Notes: a model not told the origin generated them from the sequence alone. Positions 1 through 10,440 are shown, counted from the first letter of the stretch. The stretch: DNA of 23,417 nucleotides from Paramacrobiotus richtersi (GCA_034698045.1 JAQGAU010000829.1:1-23417), one strand, 5' to 3'. Translations and numbers: made by a program.

Positions 1-1450
1 CGAGTAGCACAGGGATATTATGTAAATGAACGTATTTAAATGAAGCAGATTGCTTACATTGTTCGGAACCAGTTGTAATACGCTTATATTGTTCGGAAAA
101 TGGAAAATCTATTCCTTTCACAAAAACACGCTACATGTGTTCGCAAGTGTACCGATAGACGTTTGCATATAACAGAATTCTGGAGATTCTGTGCACACAG
201 TTTAACGCAACTTTATGTGCGTCGACGTACAGTAGAGAAGACGATCGAACCGACCGATGTGAAGGCATATTATGAAATAATCTTTCATGACATTATCTGA
301 CAGAATCAACTGCAAACAATTGGCCTAGCGCTGGCGTAAGAAAGGAAACGTCTAATCAACGGTGGACTGTTGCGCTGGTGACTCGCAATCTGCGTCTATA
401 TTTTAAGTGCCAGAAAAGAGTTCGTTTGCCGGAAAAGAGTTTGTTCGTTCGTACAGATCTGCTCCCATGAACTGGAAATGGATGCCGATAGTGTACCTTG
501 CGGTGCACCTACTGCTTTTTGAAAATGGTTAGAGTAGCGTACAACCTGTTTATCACATCCGAAAATGTCAAACAATTTGTGATTCCTTAAAGTTCTTACA
601 ATTATTTTGAAAATGACAGCAATTCAAAACAGGAAGTAAAAATAAAACATGGTAGATCGGTACTATTCCCAACGGAGAAGTCGGATATCAATCAGGAAAC
701 GTTAACCCGGAACCTGTTCAGTTTCCGATTTTCTATATTTTCTATACTGCACTACAACTAAGTTAAGTTTCACAACCAGACATATTCTGTGGTCTTTCCG
801 CAAGCTGTCTTTGGACGATTAGCGAAGTCGAATTTTGTTGCCACAGTTAATTTGCGCTTTTCTTACACTTTGGATTCTTGGACAAGAGGAAAAAATCGGC
901 ACTGTACGGAAAGCACATGAACTGCACAAACTCCTCTGTTTAGAGTTAATAGGCGAAAAAAAAGTTAAAAAGGAGTTAAAAAGGCGAAACCCGATGGCTA
1001 TTTACTATGGTTTATACTTATTTCGAGAAAGGAAAACCACTGGATACGGTGCACCCTGCAACTAGACAGTTCGCGTGCCGTATTGGCGGTTTCGTTAAGG
1101 ACGAACGTCGGGATGTGCTTATTAAAACTAACCGGGTGGTGCCATTTTGTTACCGGCTTATCAGTGTCATTCACAAAAGCTGCCAGATGAGGCAGCGGTA
1201 AACGTTCCGGTATTCTGCGCACCGAAGAGCTGTATTTATCTTAAATGCAACTTTCCAGTCGTAATTGTTTTCGTGATTGGTAAAAGCTTTAATTGAACTT
1301 CGTGAAAGCTGGTAGTCTTATTACGAATGTTCCAAAACACCACATCCTGCTTGCTGAAATGATTATCTTTTTCTGACTTTTAAGTATATACATGGACCGC
1401 TTGTTTTTCCACTACGCACACTAGTAGCTAAAGAAACAAATAAATGCCTA
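1..1450. repeat. Left copy of a diverged flanking duplication
   Basis: This stretch resembles 7835-8980 in the same order and orientation. Matching anchors include a 'cttacattgttcgg'-like block (about 51 versus 7848), 'gaaggcat' after a 'gatcga' run (about 257 versus 7957), 'ctatggttta' (about 1005 versus 8602), 'gtgcttattaaaac' (1115 versus 8702), 'ccagtcgt' followed by 'gttttcg' (about 1253 versus 8839), and 'ttctgactttt' near 1371 versus 8965. The offset drifts from about 7.8 to 7.6 kb, as expected for an old tandem duplication with indels. In the right copy this block follows the M13 gene, so here it is probably the 3' flank of a preceding M13 copy lying left of the window. I see no convincing gene in it; the short ORFs are not supported by composition or homology. 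Confidence 0.55.
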
Positions 1451-2369
1451 GGTTGTAATACTGCTGTATCTTCTTACTGACCTTTTTTTGGCAAATCTTG
1501 CGGTACCAAATCGTTTACAAATATGCCCCCGAGGCTCACCGGGTGAACACGCGTAACAATCGCCAAGAAACTTTCTCCAACCGGCGGATCCCTCTTCGGC
1601 TTAGCGCCGGTAACCCCAAACGCACCTTGGCTCGGTACGCACTGCATAACAGCTTCCGCTTGTCTATCCCTGGAAGAAAAATGACACGCGAGTTATCAGT
1701 CAACAAACAGTGCAGTCGTAACCGCTAAAACTGTTCGGACGGGAAAAGCATCCATCGGACACAGTTTTTCCTGAATTGCGGGGGTCCAGCTACTATAATC
1801 GCTAAAACCGTCCAGAGAGCGGACATTCTGTTCGGCTTAATTACTGCTCACCCAGAATAACGTTAACTCCAGACTTCTGACCCAGAAACTTTCTCCCATG
1901 TACATTGCGCGCTGGACATCCTTCATCAGAGTGTTAAGCTAGCCGGACATTCCCCTTGTTCTGCAACCCACCCTTCCGGCGTTTCTGAGGATTACAAATC
2001 AGCTTTAGTAATTTTATTTCTTTTAAAAGTTCTCGAACTGTTGGAGCCCAGCGCGGCCATATTTCACCTTCGCCTGACGATTAACACGGAAAACAGCTAG
2101 CTCGGCATCATTCACCTAGAGGCTAGAAATATAACACTAGCTTCCTCGATCACAGACTTTCACTTTTCCTGGGCGCTTAAACACGTTATCTTTTCACATT
2201 TCTGCGGCACGGCTAAGGGTCTTTGCTGCTGCGTGGTCTGATTGCGTTGCTGATCAGTATAGTAATTTTCCCTGGCATTACAGTTTATCTGAGGGTTTGA
2301 TGAACATCTAGTGTGCAAACCTTTCTGGCCACTTCCGCTACAATAAGGCTACAACGCCGACGCTTAACC
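1451..2369. other. 5' flank of the M13 gene, no gene seen
   Basis: About 0.9 kb immediately upstream of the predicted M13 start. No coding region, RNA gene or clear TATA box is visible. A 'tcagt' initiator-like string lies near 2254, but that is too common to call. The promoter and 5' UTR of the M13 gene presumably lie here. Confidence 0.4.
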
Positions 2370-5300
2370 ATGTTTCTAACATTGTGGAATTTTCTCCTGC
2401 TTTTGCCAGCTGTTATGTCTGGTGCTAAAGTACAGAAAGGTAAACCTAGCCTTCTGCTAACACCAATTAAACCGGTTAAAGATGTTGTTGACGCTTCCGC
2501 CTCGAATTCAACCGTCAATACTGTCTGCACCACACCAGCGTGCCAGAAAACCGGTAAGCAGACACTTAAAAATTGTGTTCTTCACTAGTGGTTCAGAGAA
2601 GCATTTTAAGCTTTTGTTCAGAATACTCTTTCAAAAATGGAAGGAAAAGTTGATGAATTCCTTGTTTTAGGGAAGCTTCCAGGTAATCAATAAGAAAATA
2701 ATGCAATGACCAATAAAAAACGGAATTTCATTAGTCTTTATAATAAAAACGTATTAGGATTTCAGTTGACCATTTCATATTGTACAATAAAAGCAAAATG
2801 CCAAATACAGCCCGAGTGCGGTATATTTATTTGAATTTTAGCCCAAAAGTTTCTAAGCCGAATCAACAGTTCAGTGGACCCATGTGCTGATTTCTTCGAA
2901 TATGCCTGTGGCAAGTGGATCAGCACTAACGAGATACCAGATAACGAAACCGAAATCAGCGACTTTTACTTCTTGGGGCGGAAAACGATTGCAGCTGTTC
3001 AAAGTGAGTGTACTCACTCGTTTATCACAACTGTTACAGTAGATTACACCTGCCGAACGCTGTTTAGCACTCTTAATAAAAACGTCATAATCGCGCGTTC
3101 AATCGATTTTTATACTAGTGTCGTTACTGTAATATATGCAGCAATGGACTCAGGTAAGCCGCAAAATGTTCATTTCAGATGTTTTACAAACCAAGCGAAC
3201 TCGCATGTTTGCTTCCGAAGCGAAAGCCAAGAGCCTATTTCGACAGTGCAGTAACGAAGCTAAACTGATGCCGTGCTATTTCAGCATAATTATATAATTA
3301 AATTAAATAAACTACACGCTCTTTACTATTTTCTCTTTCGATACCGGGTACTAATTTTATGTTGCATTGTCGATAATTGTCAAGTAACCTGTAACTAGGC
3401 GTGCGCTGCCTTGGAAACATAACAGAAGAACTGTGAGAACGATGTTATTAATGTTATACAGAAATTCGTATACATGTCTGCATTTTTAACAGCGGAAATC
3501 GAAAAGCTTCGAGCACGTCCTTTATTGGATCTCTTACAAGAGTACGCTAGTGGTTGGCCCATGATCCAGTCCGAGTGGGATCCATCGCAGTTCGACCTTG
3601 CCGACACGCTGGTCAAGAACTTCTTTGTCGACAGCGAGGCTTTCTTTGCTGTGAGCGTTGGCGCTGACGTGGAAAATCCGTTGATCAATATGATTCAGAT
3701 CAATTCTCCCGCGACGTACGCCGATGTGGATGTGCTGAATGACACGATCACGGGAAAGCTCTACACAGAGAGCTATTTGACTTTTATGTTTAATGTGACA
3801 TCCATGCTACTGAACGACTCGAACAGCGCTCTGGATGTTACCAGCTTGTCGGCGAACCTCACGGAGATTGTGGAAATGGAACGATTGCTGGGCATGGTCA
3901 GTTGAATAAGCAAGCATTTTTAGCCCGTAGTTGGAAATAAATACGTCACTTACACTTAAAACATCTAATAGATCTTGTGAATATTGGGCACATATATGAC
4001 TTTTCCAACATCTTATCACAGTACCTCGACCAGGGCCATAGCATATGCTGCTTTTTGTACGGCCCACCGGATATGCTACCCATGGCCCCAATGCTTCCGC
4101 TTCATTGGAAAAGCATATGTTATAACAAAGGGGGAAAACACCGTTACCGCAAACCAGCCTTCGCAACGCCAGTCCACGCGTCTTTTGGTTGCTTCCGTCG
4201 AAATCCAACCGCTTCGAGTTCGCTTCACAGTGAATCAGTTTGTCTTACGATAACCCAAACGAAAGCGCTAAATCTGATAAGGATTACGATACCAGACAAG
4301 TGCAGATTCATGGCAGTTTGAGGCAATACGGAGCAGTTCCGCTTAGCATGCATCCTTACGGGAAGAATTAGAACCGTTGAAAATTGCGCGTGTGCAGACG
4401 CACGGTATCTGCAAACGCGTCGAATATCTTTCAACTGCCATGAATCTGCACTTGCTTAGTTTCATAATTCTCGTCAGATTTTTCACTTTCTTCTGGCTTA
4501 TTATGAGGGAAAACACATTAATGGTGAAGTATTTATGCCATCGCCCTGGTCGAAGTATGCTTCGGTTGGCTTAACATAGCGGCCTATGCAAATTCATTCC
4601 AGGCGAAGCTCACATCTGTTGAAAGCGCCGACGACAGCATCTACACGAACAAGATGACCCTGTCCGACTTCCAGGACCATTACAATTTCAACTCTACAAT
4701 CATGTGCAACCTAACCAACACCGTTCGAGCCTACTTTGCTACTGCTAACCTTTCCAACGAAATTACCGACAACACGACAATTGTTGTACCCGATCTTCGT
4801 TTCTGGCCAGTGGTCGATGCGAAACTAGCCGAGCTGGAAGCACTGGGTGACGAAGGGAAGCGTCGAATAGCGAACTACGTGGGATGGCAGCTGATCTCGG
4901 GAATGCACAACTTTTTATCTCAGGATTACCGATATATTTTAGCAGAATACAATCAGAGGACTAGTGGACGGAAGACCAAGAGGGATCACCCCGTCGGGGA
5001 GAGATGTCTGACCGTTGTCACGGGGAATCTACCGCTGACCATAGGGGCCATGTATGTCAGGGATTTGGTACCACGGGATTTGAAAAAAAAGGTTAGCAGG
5101 ATATAACATCACTGTAATGCGGGTATTTCATATCGTGTTTGTCATGTATCGCGGCGGCAAAGTATTTATTAAATACGACTGCTCGCTACGGAGCCAATAA
5201 CCAACTAAAGTTGTAACAATAAGAATACTACAGAAACCACTGGGCAGTTGCCAAGTACAACTGTGCAAACATCACACTCCTTCCCTTCTTTAAAAAAAAT

Positions 5301-7657
5301 TGGGATTACCAATTCCACTAATCAACCACTTTACCATTGCCATTCAGTTCATAGCACTTGAGCAATGAATATCACTTTACCACTACCATTCATTGTCCAA
5401 TCCATTGTATCCTTTTCCTAGCAACGGATCGCAATTCTCATGTAAAGGTTCGCGAGTCTCTTCCTTTTGGGGTTTTTGCTTCCTTCAGCGGCCTGTTGCC
5501 CTTGAAATCTCGGCCCCAGTGCAAGGATTACGCTTTGTCACAGGTTAGCCATGGCCACTGGCTTGCTGTTGGACCTTTCTTTTCATGCATTGGGCTTTGT
5601 TTCCTCTCGGGACTCTCTCTTGGCCTAGGAACCTCCCTTTGCTGACTGGCGACCTTTATCTCTTCCACTGTTTGCTGTTCGTTTCCTCTCAGGTGTATTC
5701 GTTCACTCTTTCTCTGCGCCCACTCTGGCGGTCTTTCTATGGCATTGTGCGCTTCAGTCCTTTCATGCGGCCACACCCTCTTGTACTGGCGCTGGATCCT
5801 GGCCACTTCATTTGACCTTCGCACGGCAGCCGACTCTCCGCTTGGTTCTCTCGCTGGACGGACGTTCAGCTCCACTGACTGATCGAACGATCCACGGGCT
5901 TTCTCTTCGTGTTGGCAGGACAGCTTGCACCAAGTCCGCTGCGCTCGGCTGGTGGCAACTGTCTTTTCCCTGCCGCACTCTCCGCTGGTATGGAACCGGA
6001 AGGACTGCTTTCTTGGCTTCTCTGACCACGTCGCATCCTTCTCGGCAATCCGCTGTCATCCCTCCTCTCTTTGGGATGGAGTTGGCTATGGCTTGTTGGC
6101 TCGGCATATTCCTCTCCTCTTCAGCAGCATAGTACGACAATATCTCGTCATTTAGTACTACGATGAGCTCGGATAACAACGGCTTCACGCCACTGTCATG
6201 TATCGCGGCGGCAAAGTATTTATTAAATACGACCGCTCGCTACGGAGCCAATAACCAACTAAAGTTGTAACAATAAGAATACTACAGAAACCACTGGGCA
6301 GTTGCTAAGTACAACTGTGCATACATCACAGTGTTCCAGCTGGTAATGCATGTACATAATAGAGGAAGACAGCCTTAAGACTTCGAGACGATCGGCTGTA
6401 AAAAATTACCTAAGCTGTTATGCAATACCGTAGGCAACTATGATGGTCAAGACATCCAAATGGGCTTCCGCGAATTGCTAGAATCGGCAAGCTGGATGGA
6501 CAAGGCCACCTATCAACGTGCACTAGTCAAGCTTGATGCCATTATCAATGTTGTGGGGTATCCCGAAATTTTCCTGACGAACACAACGGCCATCGACGCG
6601 GAATACGAATTCGTACGCTAAACAAACTTCTTAACTGCTTCACTGTGTAGCGCTTTGCCCTGTCTTGCAGGTGACCATCGAACAAACATACCTCGGGACC
6701 ATTTTAAAAAGCGTTAGAAACGGACTTATTCGCCAACTAAAACGTCTACCAAAAGCCAACATCCGCTACGACCCAGTTATTCACACACCGGATATCACCG
6801 AAGTCAATGCATTTTACATGCCTAGCAACAACGGTCTAAGTAATATTTTCCGTAAAACAATTGGACATAGTTTCTGCACTAACATGTTTTTGACCTTTTG
6901 GATAACTGCAGTAATGGACGCGGCTATACTCCAGCTCCCGTTCTACGATCCCCAAAGTCCACAGTACCTAAACTACGGTGCCATCGGTTCCATCATCGGC
7001 CATGAGACAACGCATGGATTCGACGACACTGGATCCAAGTATGATGATCAAGGTTCTCGACTAGTATGGTGGACCAATACCACAGCGGCTCAGTACGAAG
7101 CCCGAAAGAAAGGCATGGTGCAGCAGTATGACAACTATACACTGCCGGCTGGAAAGGTCAACGGACAGCTGACCCTCGGGGAAAACATTGCCGACAATGG
7201 CGGATTACGAGCAGCGTACAAAGTATGCATGTGCAGAAGTCTTGTGTTCTTACTTCGTAGATTGTGCAGCATCGGTACCACGTTATTTACGGTTGGAAGT
7301 TTTTGTAGGGTTACACAAAGTATCTCCAAAGGCTATCTAAACCCGAGCCAACACTGCCCGGGCTGGAGAAGTACACGCCACTGCAGATGTTTTTTCTTTC
7401 TGCCGGACAAGTAGGTCGTGATTACATGCTTATTTTCGAAGAGATTCGGTCCGCACTTGCAGTTGATTTGTAACAACCGCTTTAACTTTTGTTCGTAGGC
7501 ATGGTGTGATAAACAGCGAATTGAAAAGGAGCGAGTGGACTTATTGACCGAAACGCACGCTCCTGGTCGCTTCAGAGTGAATGGAGTTGTTTCCAATATG
7601 CCCGAATTTTCGGCCACCTTCAAATGCCCCAAAAATGCTCAAATGAATCCTAGGTAA
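2370..7657 (+). CDS. Secreted M13-family (neprilysin-like) zinc metallopeptidase, ten exons
   Basis: Predicted exons: 2370-2553, 2842-3003, 3179-3250, 3493-3896, 4603-5091, 6415-6612, 6671-6833, 6912-7222, 7309-7410 and 7499-7657. All junctions are GT-AG with compatible phases, giving about 747 residues, the usual M13 length. The ATG at 2370 has a good context (aaccATG) and opens a hydrophobic signal peptide (MFLTLWNFLLLLPAVMSGA), so the enzyme is probably secreted rather than membrane-anchored. Family marks in order: Cys-rich start with DPCADFFEYACGKW, ERCLTVV near the end of exon 5, WMD in exon 6, the substrate-binding NAFY (about residue 549), zinc site HETTH (7001-7015, about 588-592), GENIAD with the third ligand Glu (7181-7183, about 648), and the transition-state His and substrate Arg (about 715 and 721). 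Several N-glycosylation sites fit an extracellular protein. The acceptor at 6415 is weak and the exon 3/4 junction is tight. The C-terminus lacks the usual Cys-x-x-Trp; see findings. I see no internal stop. Confidence 0.82.
4018..4546. repeat. Foldback (long inverted repeat) in M13 intron 4
   Basis: Intron 3897-4602 contains two inverted arms. The core is a perfect 22-bp inverted repeat, 4297-4318 against 4433-4454, separated by about 114 bp. Imperfect pairing continues outwards: the bases before 4297 match the complement of the bases after 4454, and a further block with 'tcgaccagggc' (about 4026) matches 'gccctggtcga' (about 4541). About 200 bp in the left arm has no partner in the right arm. 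This looks like an old foldback or MITE with long terminal inverted repeats, or an inverted duplication. I cannot place exact ends or a target-site duplication. Confidence 0.5.
5140..5276 (-). repeat. TRIM 3' LTR (minus-strand sense)
   Basis: 137-bp LTR, TG...CA. It differs from the partner at 6194-6330 by two C/T changes and one A/T change. TTTATT at 5165-5170 reads AATAAA on the minus strand, about 25 bp before the LTR end. Confidence 0.85.
5277..5291 (-). other. TRIM polypurine tract
   Basis: On the minus strand this reads AAAGAAGGGAAGGAG, 15 purines directly next to the LTR start TGTGATG. This is the expected position and composition for plus-strand priming and it fixes the element's orientation. 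Confidence 0.8.
6183..6192 (-). other. TRIM primer-binding site
   Basis: Minus strand TGGCGTGAAG starts one base inside the 5' LTR; TGG pairs with a tRNA CCA end. The same ten bases begin the primer site of the large Ty3 element at 10555-10564, after which the two sequences diverge. The tRNA is not identified. Confidence 0.7.
6194..6330 (-). repeat. TRIM 5' LTR (minus-strand sense)
   Basis: Partner of 5140-5276, 137 bp, followed by the second gtgtt target copy at 6331-6335. AATAAA on the minus strand lies at 6224-6219. Confidence 0.85.
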
Positions 7658-7834
7658 AACAAGTTGTATGGTAAACCGGCCTAAGTGAGTTGCTGTTGGT
7701 CTGCTTTTTCAACTCTGAAGACGCCCAAAATGCTTGAAGGATCGCTATATTCTTGTTGCAGTAACTGTTGTATGTTACTATCCAACATTAACCGACAGCA
7801 CAGAAATGCGTAAAACATAAGATCTGAATGAAAC
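7658..7834. other. 3' flank of the M13 gene, possible extra 3' exon
   Basis: Begins with the segment aligned to the C-terminal codons of the minus-strand M13 copy (aaacaagttgtatgg, from 7658), which here falls after a stop. A strong donor-like AG|GTAAAA sits at 7652-7659 and a good acceptor (ttgttgcag) ends at 7761, so the true last exon could start at 7762. See findings. Confidence 0.35.
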
Positions 7835-8980
7835 CGGTTAAACTATGCTTACTTTGTTCGGGAATGTTTCCATGCATGTATACGTGAAGCAAATTCTGGA
7901 GGTTTCTGTATTTACTCTTGCGCTGTCTGCGTCTAGAAAAAAACAAGTGATCGACATGATCGACATGAAAGGCATCTACGCCCTTAAACGAAGTAGACTG
8001 ATACAAACACCGGCCAAGAACTTCTTATATTGTCCGCTTAATGCGCCCTGTTAAATCACGGCGTACCCAATACTGCGGCCGAGGTTCCTCGTAATTAGAA
8101 CTGCCATAAATAACTTAGACAATGTTTCGTAAACTGATACTAACTATCAGTTTATGTGTTTGATTTATCCAAACTATTCATTCCGATATTCTCTCCTATT
8201 CTTCTTTGGAAGTATTTTCTAAGGAGAAGAGCGACAGTTACTGCACACTCCGTCCAAACTGATGAAGTACCCAACCAAAGCAGTACTACAGGAGACACCG
8301 CTCAAGCGAATCAAAAGCCAAAGACCAAAATTTAATCTTATCCATTTATTGTTTTAACGCTGTTCACACTAAGTGCTACTGTTTGTTGGCTGCCAAGTTT
8401 GGTATAATTCCATCTGACTGACATCATGCCGCTTGGAAATCTGGAAGTACAGGATGTTTTGTCTGTACTGTTGGCCGTGCTTGATCCGATTTTCTTCGCA
8501 CTGAGCGTCGGCAGTTGCCGAACCTGGATTGTTCGCTTTGTAAAATGTCGAGCGTTGCAGACTTGCAGTAAAGGACTTGGAAGAAGAACCGCGCGGACTA
8601 CTATGGTTTATTGGTGAGGGAAAGAATCTTCTAAACGGTCATCTGCAACTAGCCTGTGCGTGTGCCATATGTGCCGCTTCGTTGCAGATGAACACCGAGG
8701 TGTGCTCATTAAAACGAACCGGTTGTTAAAATGTTGTTGCTGGCTCGCCAGTGTCGTTCAAAAAGAAACACCGACGTTCCGATGTCAACGTCCCGATATT
8801 TGACGCACGGAACTCTGTTTTTATTCAAATGCAATTATCCAGTCGTGACTGTTTTCGCGTGCACGAATGTAATCGCATTAAAGTCTTTAAGCCTAATTTA
8901 GTCTCATCCTGGTCTAGTTTTATGAATGTTCTTGTATGCTGATCTTGCCTGCTTGAAGTACTTCTTTTGACTTTTCAATA
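7835..8980. repeat. Right copy of the diverged flanking duplication
   Basis: Homologous to 1-1450 by eye at many short anchors in the same order. It follows the M13 gene and would, in a tandem array, precede another copy, but no M13 exon follows; the sequence instead moves into a hairpin-rich stretch and then the Ty3 insertion. Within it, 8224-8335 is a Thr/Gln-rich open stretch preceded by a pyrimidine tract and AG. It could be an exon, but I do not call it. Confidence 0.55.
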
Positions 8981-9211
8981 AGAGTACGTTAATTAGGCGT
9001 TGTTTCTGACACAGTGACTGCCTGTGCTATAACCGCTATTACGCTGTTTCATACCTTTCAAGGGGTGGTAACTCCTGCTGGTTCAGATTCCCCTGATACT
9101 GTATGTATGATGGTTTAAAAATTTCGGAAAGGCAGTTCGCGAAAACTTGTTTACAGCGGTAATCACGACGTATCGGCACGGTGTGCACTGTGCTTCAAAT
9201 GCGGATATATA

Positions 9212-9757
9212 TTGCCGAAACGGCAAACCAAATTGTGACAAGGGTGTACGCTCCCGCTCACGGGAGTGCGTTCTGTCCTCGTTGGTGTCTGTGTTGTGTG
9301 TGCGCCTTATGTCGGCGGTTTGGTGTGTGGTGACGTGGCTCTGCGTGAATATCACGCAGAGCATTCATTTCTGTTTTTCTGTTTTTGCGCACGAGACTCG
9401 ACTGCGTCGAGCTCGGCGTCTTCTTTAGTCGGCGCGTGCCATGTGGCAGCATTTCCTTTTCTGGGTTTTCGGCCTGCAGTACCCGCAGTGCCAGGGCGAT
9501 ATGCCATAAAGATCTATGCCTTTATGGCATTTCCGTGGTTTTCCGCAGACATGCAGATGCATGTCTGTTTCAAAATGGACAATTAATTCTCTGACTGGAC
9601 ACCGTACCGATATTTTAGAAACCTAACAGTTTTCCAGTGGCATGCCTTTCGGTTTAGGAAGCACCGCTTCGAAATGGCGTCACTCTCCGGCATGCGAAAT
9701 CTTTGATCCTCCCAAGACTTTTTTGATGGACAACATTTACTAAATTACGCCGTAATT
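9212..9757. other. Cluster of perfect short hairpins
   Basis: In 546 bp there are at least six perfect inverted repeats with very short loops. 9212-9226: 6-bp arms, loop aaa. 9251-9266: 6-bp arms, loop 4. 9338-9362: 11-bp arms GCTCTGCGTGA/TCACGCAGAGC, loop 3. 9397-9411: 6-bp arms, loop 3. 9501-9530: 11-bp arms ATGCCATAAAG/CTTTATGGCAT, loop 8. 9547-9566: 9-bp arms, loop 2. A further 7-bp pair with a 1-base loop lies at 9743-9757. The stems differ in sequence, so this is not one repeated unit. The short ORFs across it look like chance. What it does is unknown: a structured non-coding RNA, a mobile-element end, or a recombination or replication structure are all possible. Confidence 0.7.
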
Positions 9758-10177
9758 AAATTACGCCGGTCCGAATTTTTTGCCCTTGGGACGGTTTCAC
9801 GGGTCACAGTCGTTTCTTAGCAACATGCAGCTGGATAGTATGTCGTCGAATCGATTCCAAAAACTTATCTCCAGAAAGTCTGAGGAGGCAGACGAAGGTG
9901 TTTCTTGTAATGACGCAGGTTTATTGGAGTTCATGATAGAGAAAACAAGAGTTCAGAAATATCACTTCTTCAGGAGATAGCAGCTAGCACTACGCGCACA
10001 GGTCACGAGAAAGTTGTTAGAATTTTTATTCTTAAACTTAATAAGTACACTAAAGTACTGATGATGATGATTTAATGTTTAAACGTCCGACACAACCGTT
10101 TGAAAACGCTCGAGCGTCAGACACTTTCTAGTCAGCAGAGTAACAAGGACTAAAGTACAGACCACAGAGAGATCAAA
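9758..10177. other. Intergenic sequence left of the Ty3 insertion
   Basis: No gene or repeat recognised. A 10-bp palindrome cgctcgagcg lies near 10107. It ends at the 5' LTR boundary with ...gatcaaa. Confidence 0.5.
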
Positions 10178-10215
10178 TGTCACGCTGTAAGTCAGCATCC
10201 CCATGAGTCAACGCA

Positions 10216-10255
10216 GAACCGTCTAGAACGGTCCCGAACCGTCTAGAACGGTCCC
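10216..10255 (+). repeat. 20-bp tandem repeat in U3
   Basis: Two head-to-tail copies of gaaccgtctagaacggtccc, each with a small internal inverted repeat (ACCGT...ACGGT). The 3' LTR has a single copy. Variable tandem units in U3 are often enhancer-like in gypsy-class elements; that role is inferred here. Confidence 0.85.
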
Positions 10256-10343
10256 GAACCGTCCCGTACGATCCAGTACCGTCTTGACCCATCTCGTACG
10301 ATCGCGATGCGTCTGGAGCCGGCAACCGGCTTCCGCCAAGGGG

Positions 10344-10380
10344 TATATAAGCCCCCATCCGAGACCAGCCGGAGTCAGTC
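10344..10380 (+). promoter_or_regulatory. LTR core promoter: TATA box and initiator
   Basis: TATATAA at 10344-10350 and TCAGTC at 10375-10380, about 31 bp apart. TCAGT is the arthropod initiator consensus, so transcription should start near 10376. The same pair is in the 3' LTR (TATATAA at 20181-20187). Confidence 0.75.
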
Positions 10381-10440
10381 ACAGCCAACCAAGCCTCAAG
10401 CACCTAGCTAGCTAACCAGTGGTCAATGGGCAGTTTAGTC

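Larger units (their letters stand above)
5140..6330 (-). mobile_element. TRIM-type non-autonomous LTR retroelement, antisense in M13 intron 5
   Basis: Two 137-bp direct repeats (5140-5276 and 6194-6330) begin TGTCATG and end CATCACA. They differ at three positions. The element is flanked by a 5-bp target duplication, gtgtt, at 5135-5139 and 6331-6335. Read on the minus strand it has everything an LTR element needs for replication in trans: TG...CA LTRs, a primer-binding site one base inside the 5' LTR (6192-6183), a 15-nt all-purine tract abutting the 3' LTR (complement of 5277-5291) and an AATAAA signal in each LTR. The internal 917 bp has no recognisable gag or pol. Two overlapping minus-strand ORFs (126 and 115 codons, covering 5528-6188 in different frames) show no domain I recognise. 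It is about 1.2 kb, in the TRIM size range. It sits wholly within the intron, so splicing should remove it. Confidence 0.85.

Noticed and set aside
5358..6155. Plus-strand ORFs of 76-106 codons inside the TRIM
   Set aside because: They are complementary to the element's own strand, and the element's signals place its sense on the minus strand.
8258..8275. ctgatgaag string as a possible hammerhead ribozyme core (also near 10060)
   Set aside because: No matching GAAA arm and stem arrangement was found around either site.
9083..9586. Several 60-106 codon ORFs on both strands between 9.1 and 9.6 kb
   Set aside because: They overlap one another on both strands and lie on the hairpin cluster; no motif, start context or composition supports coding.
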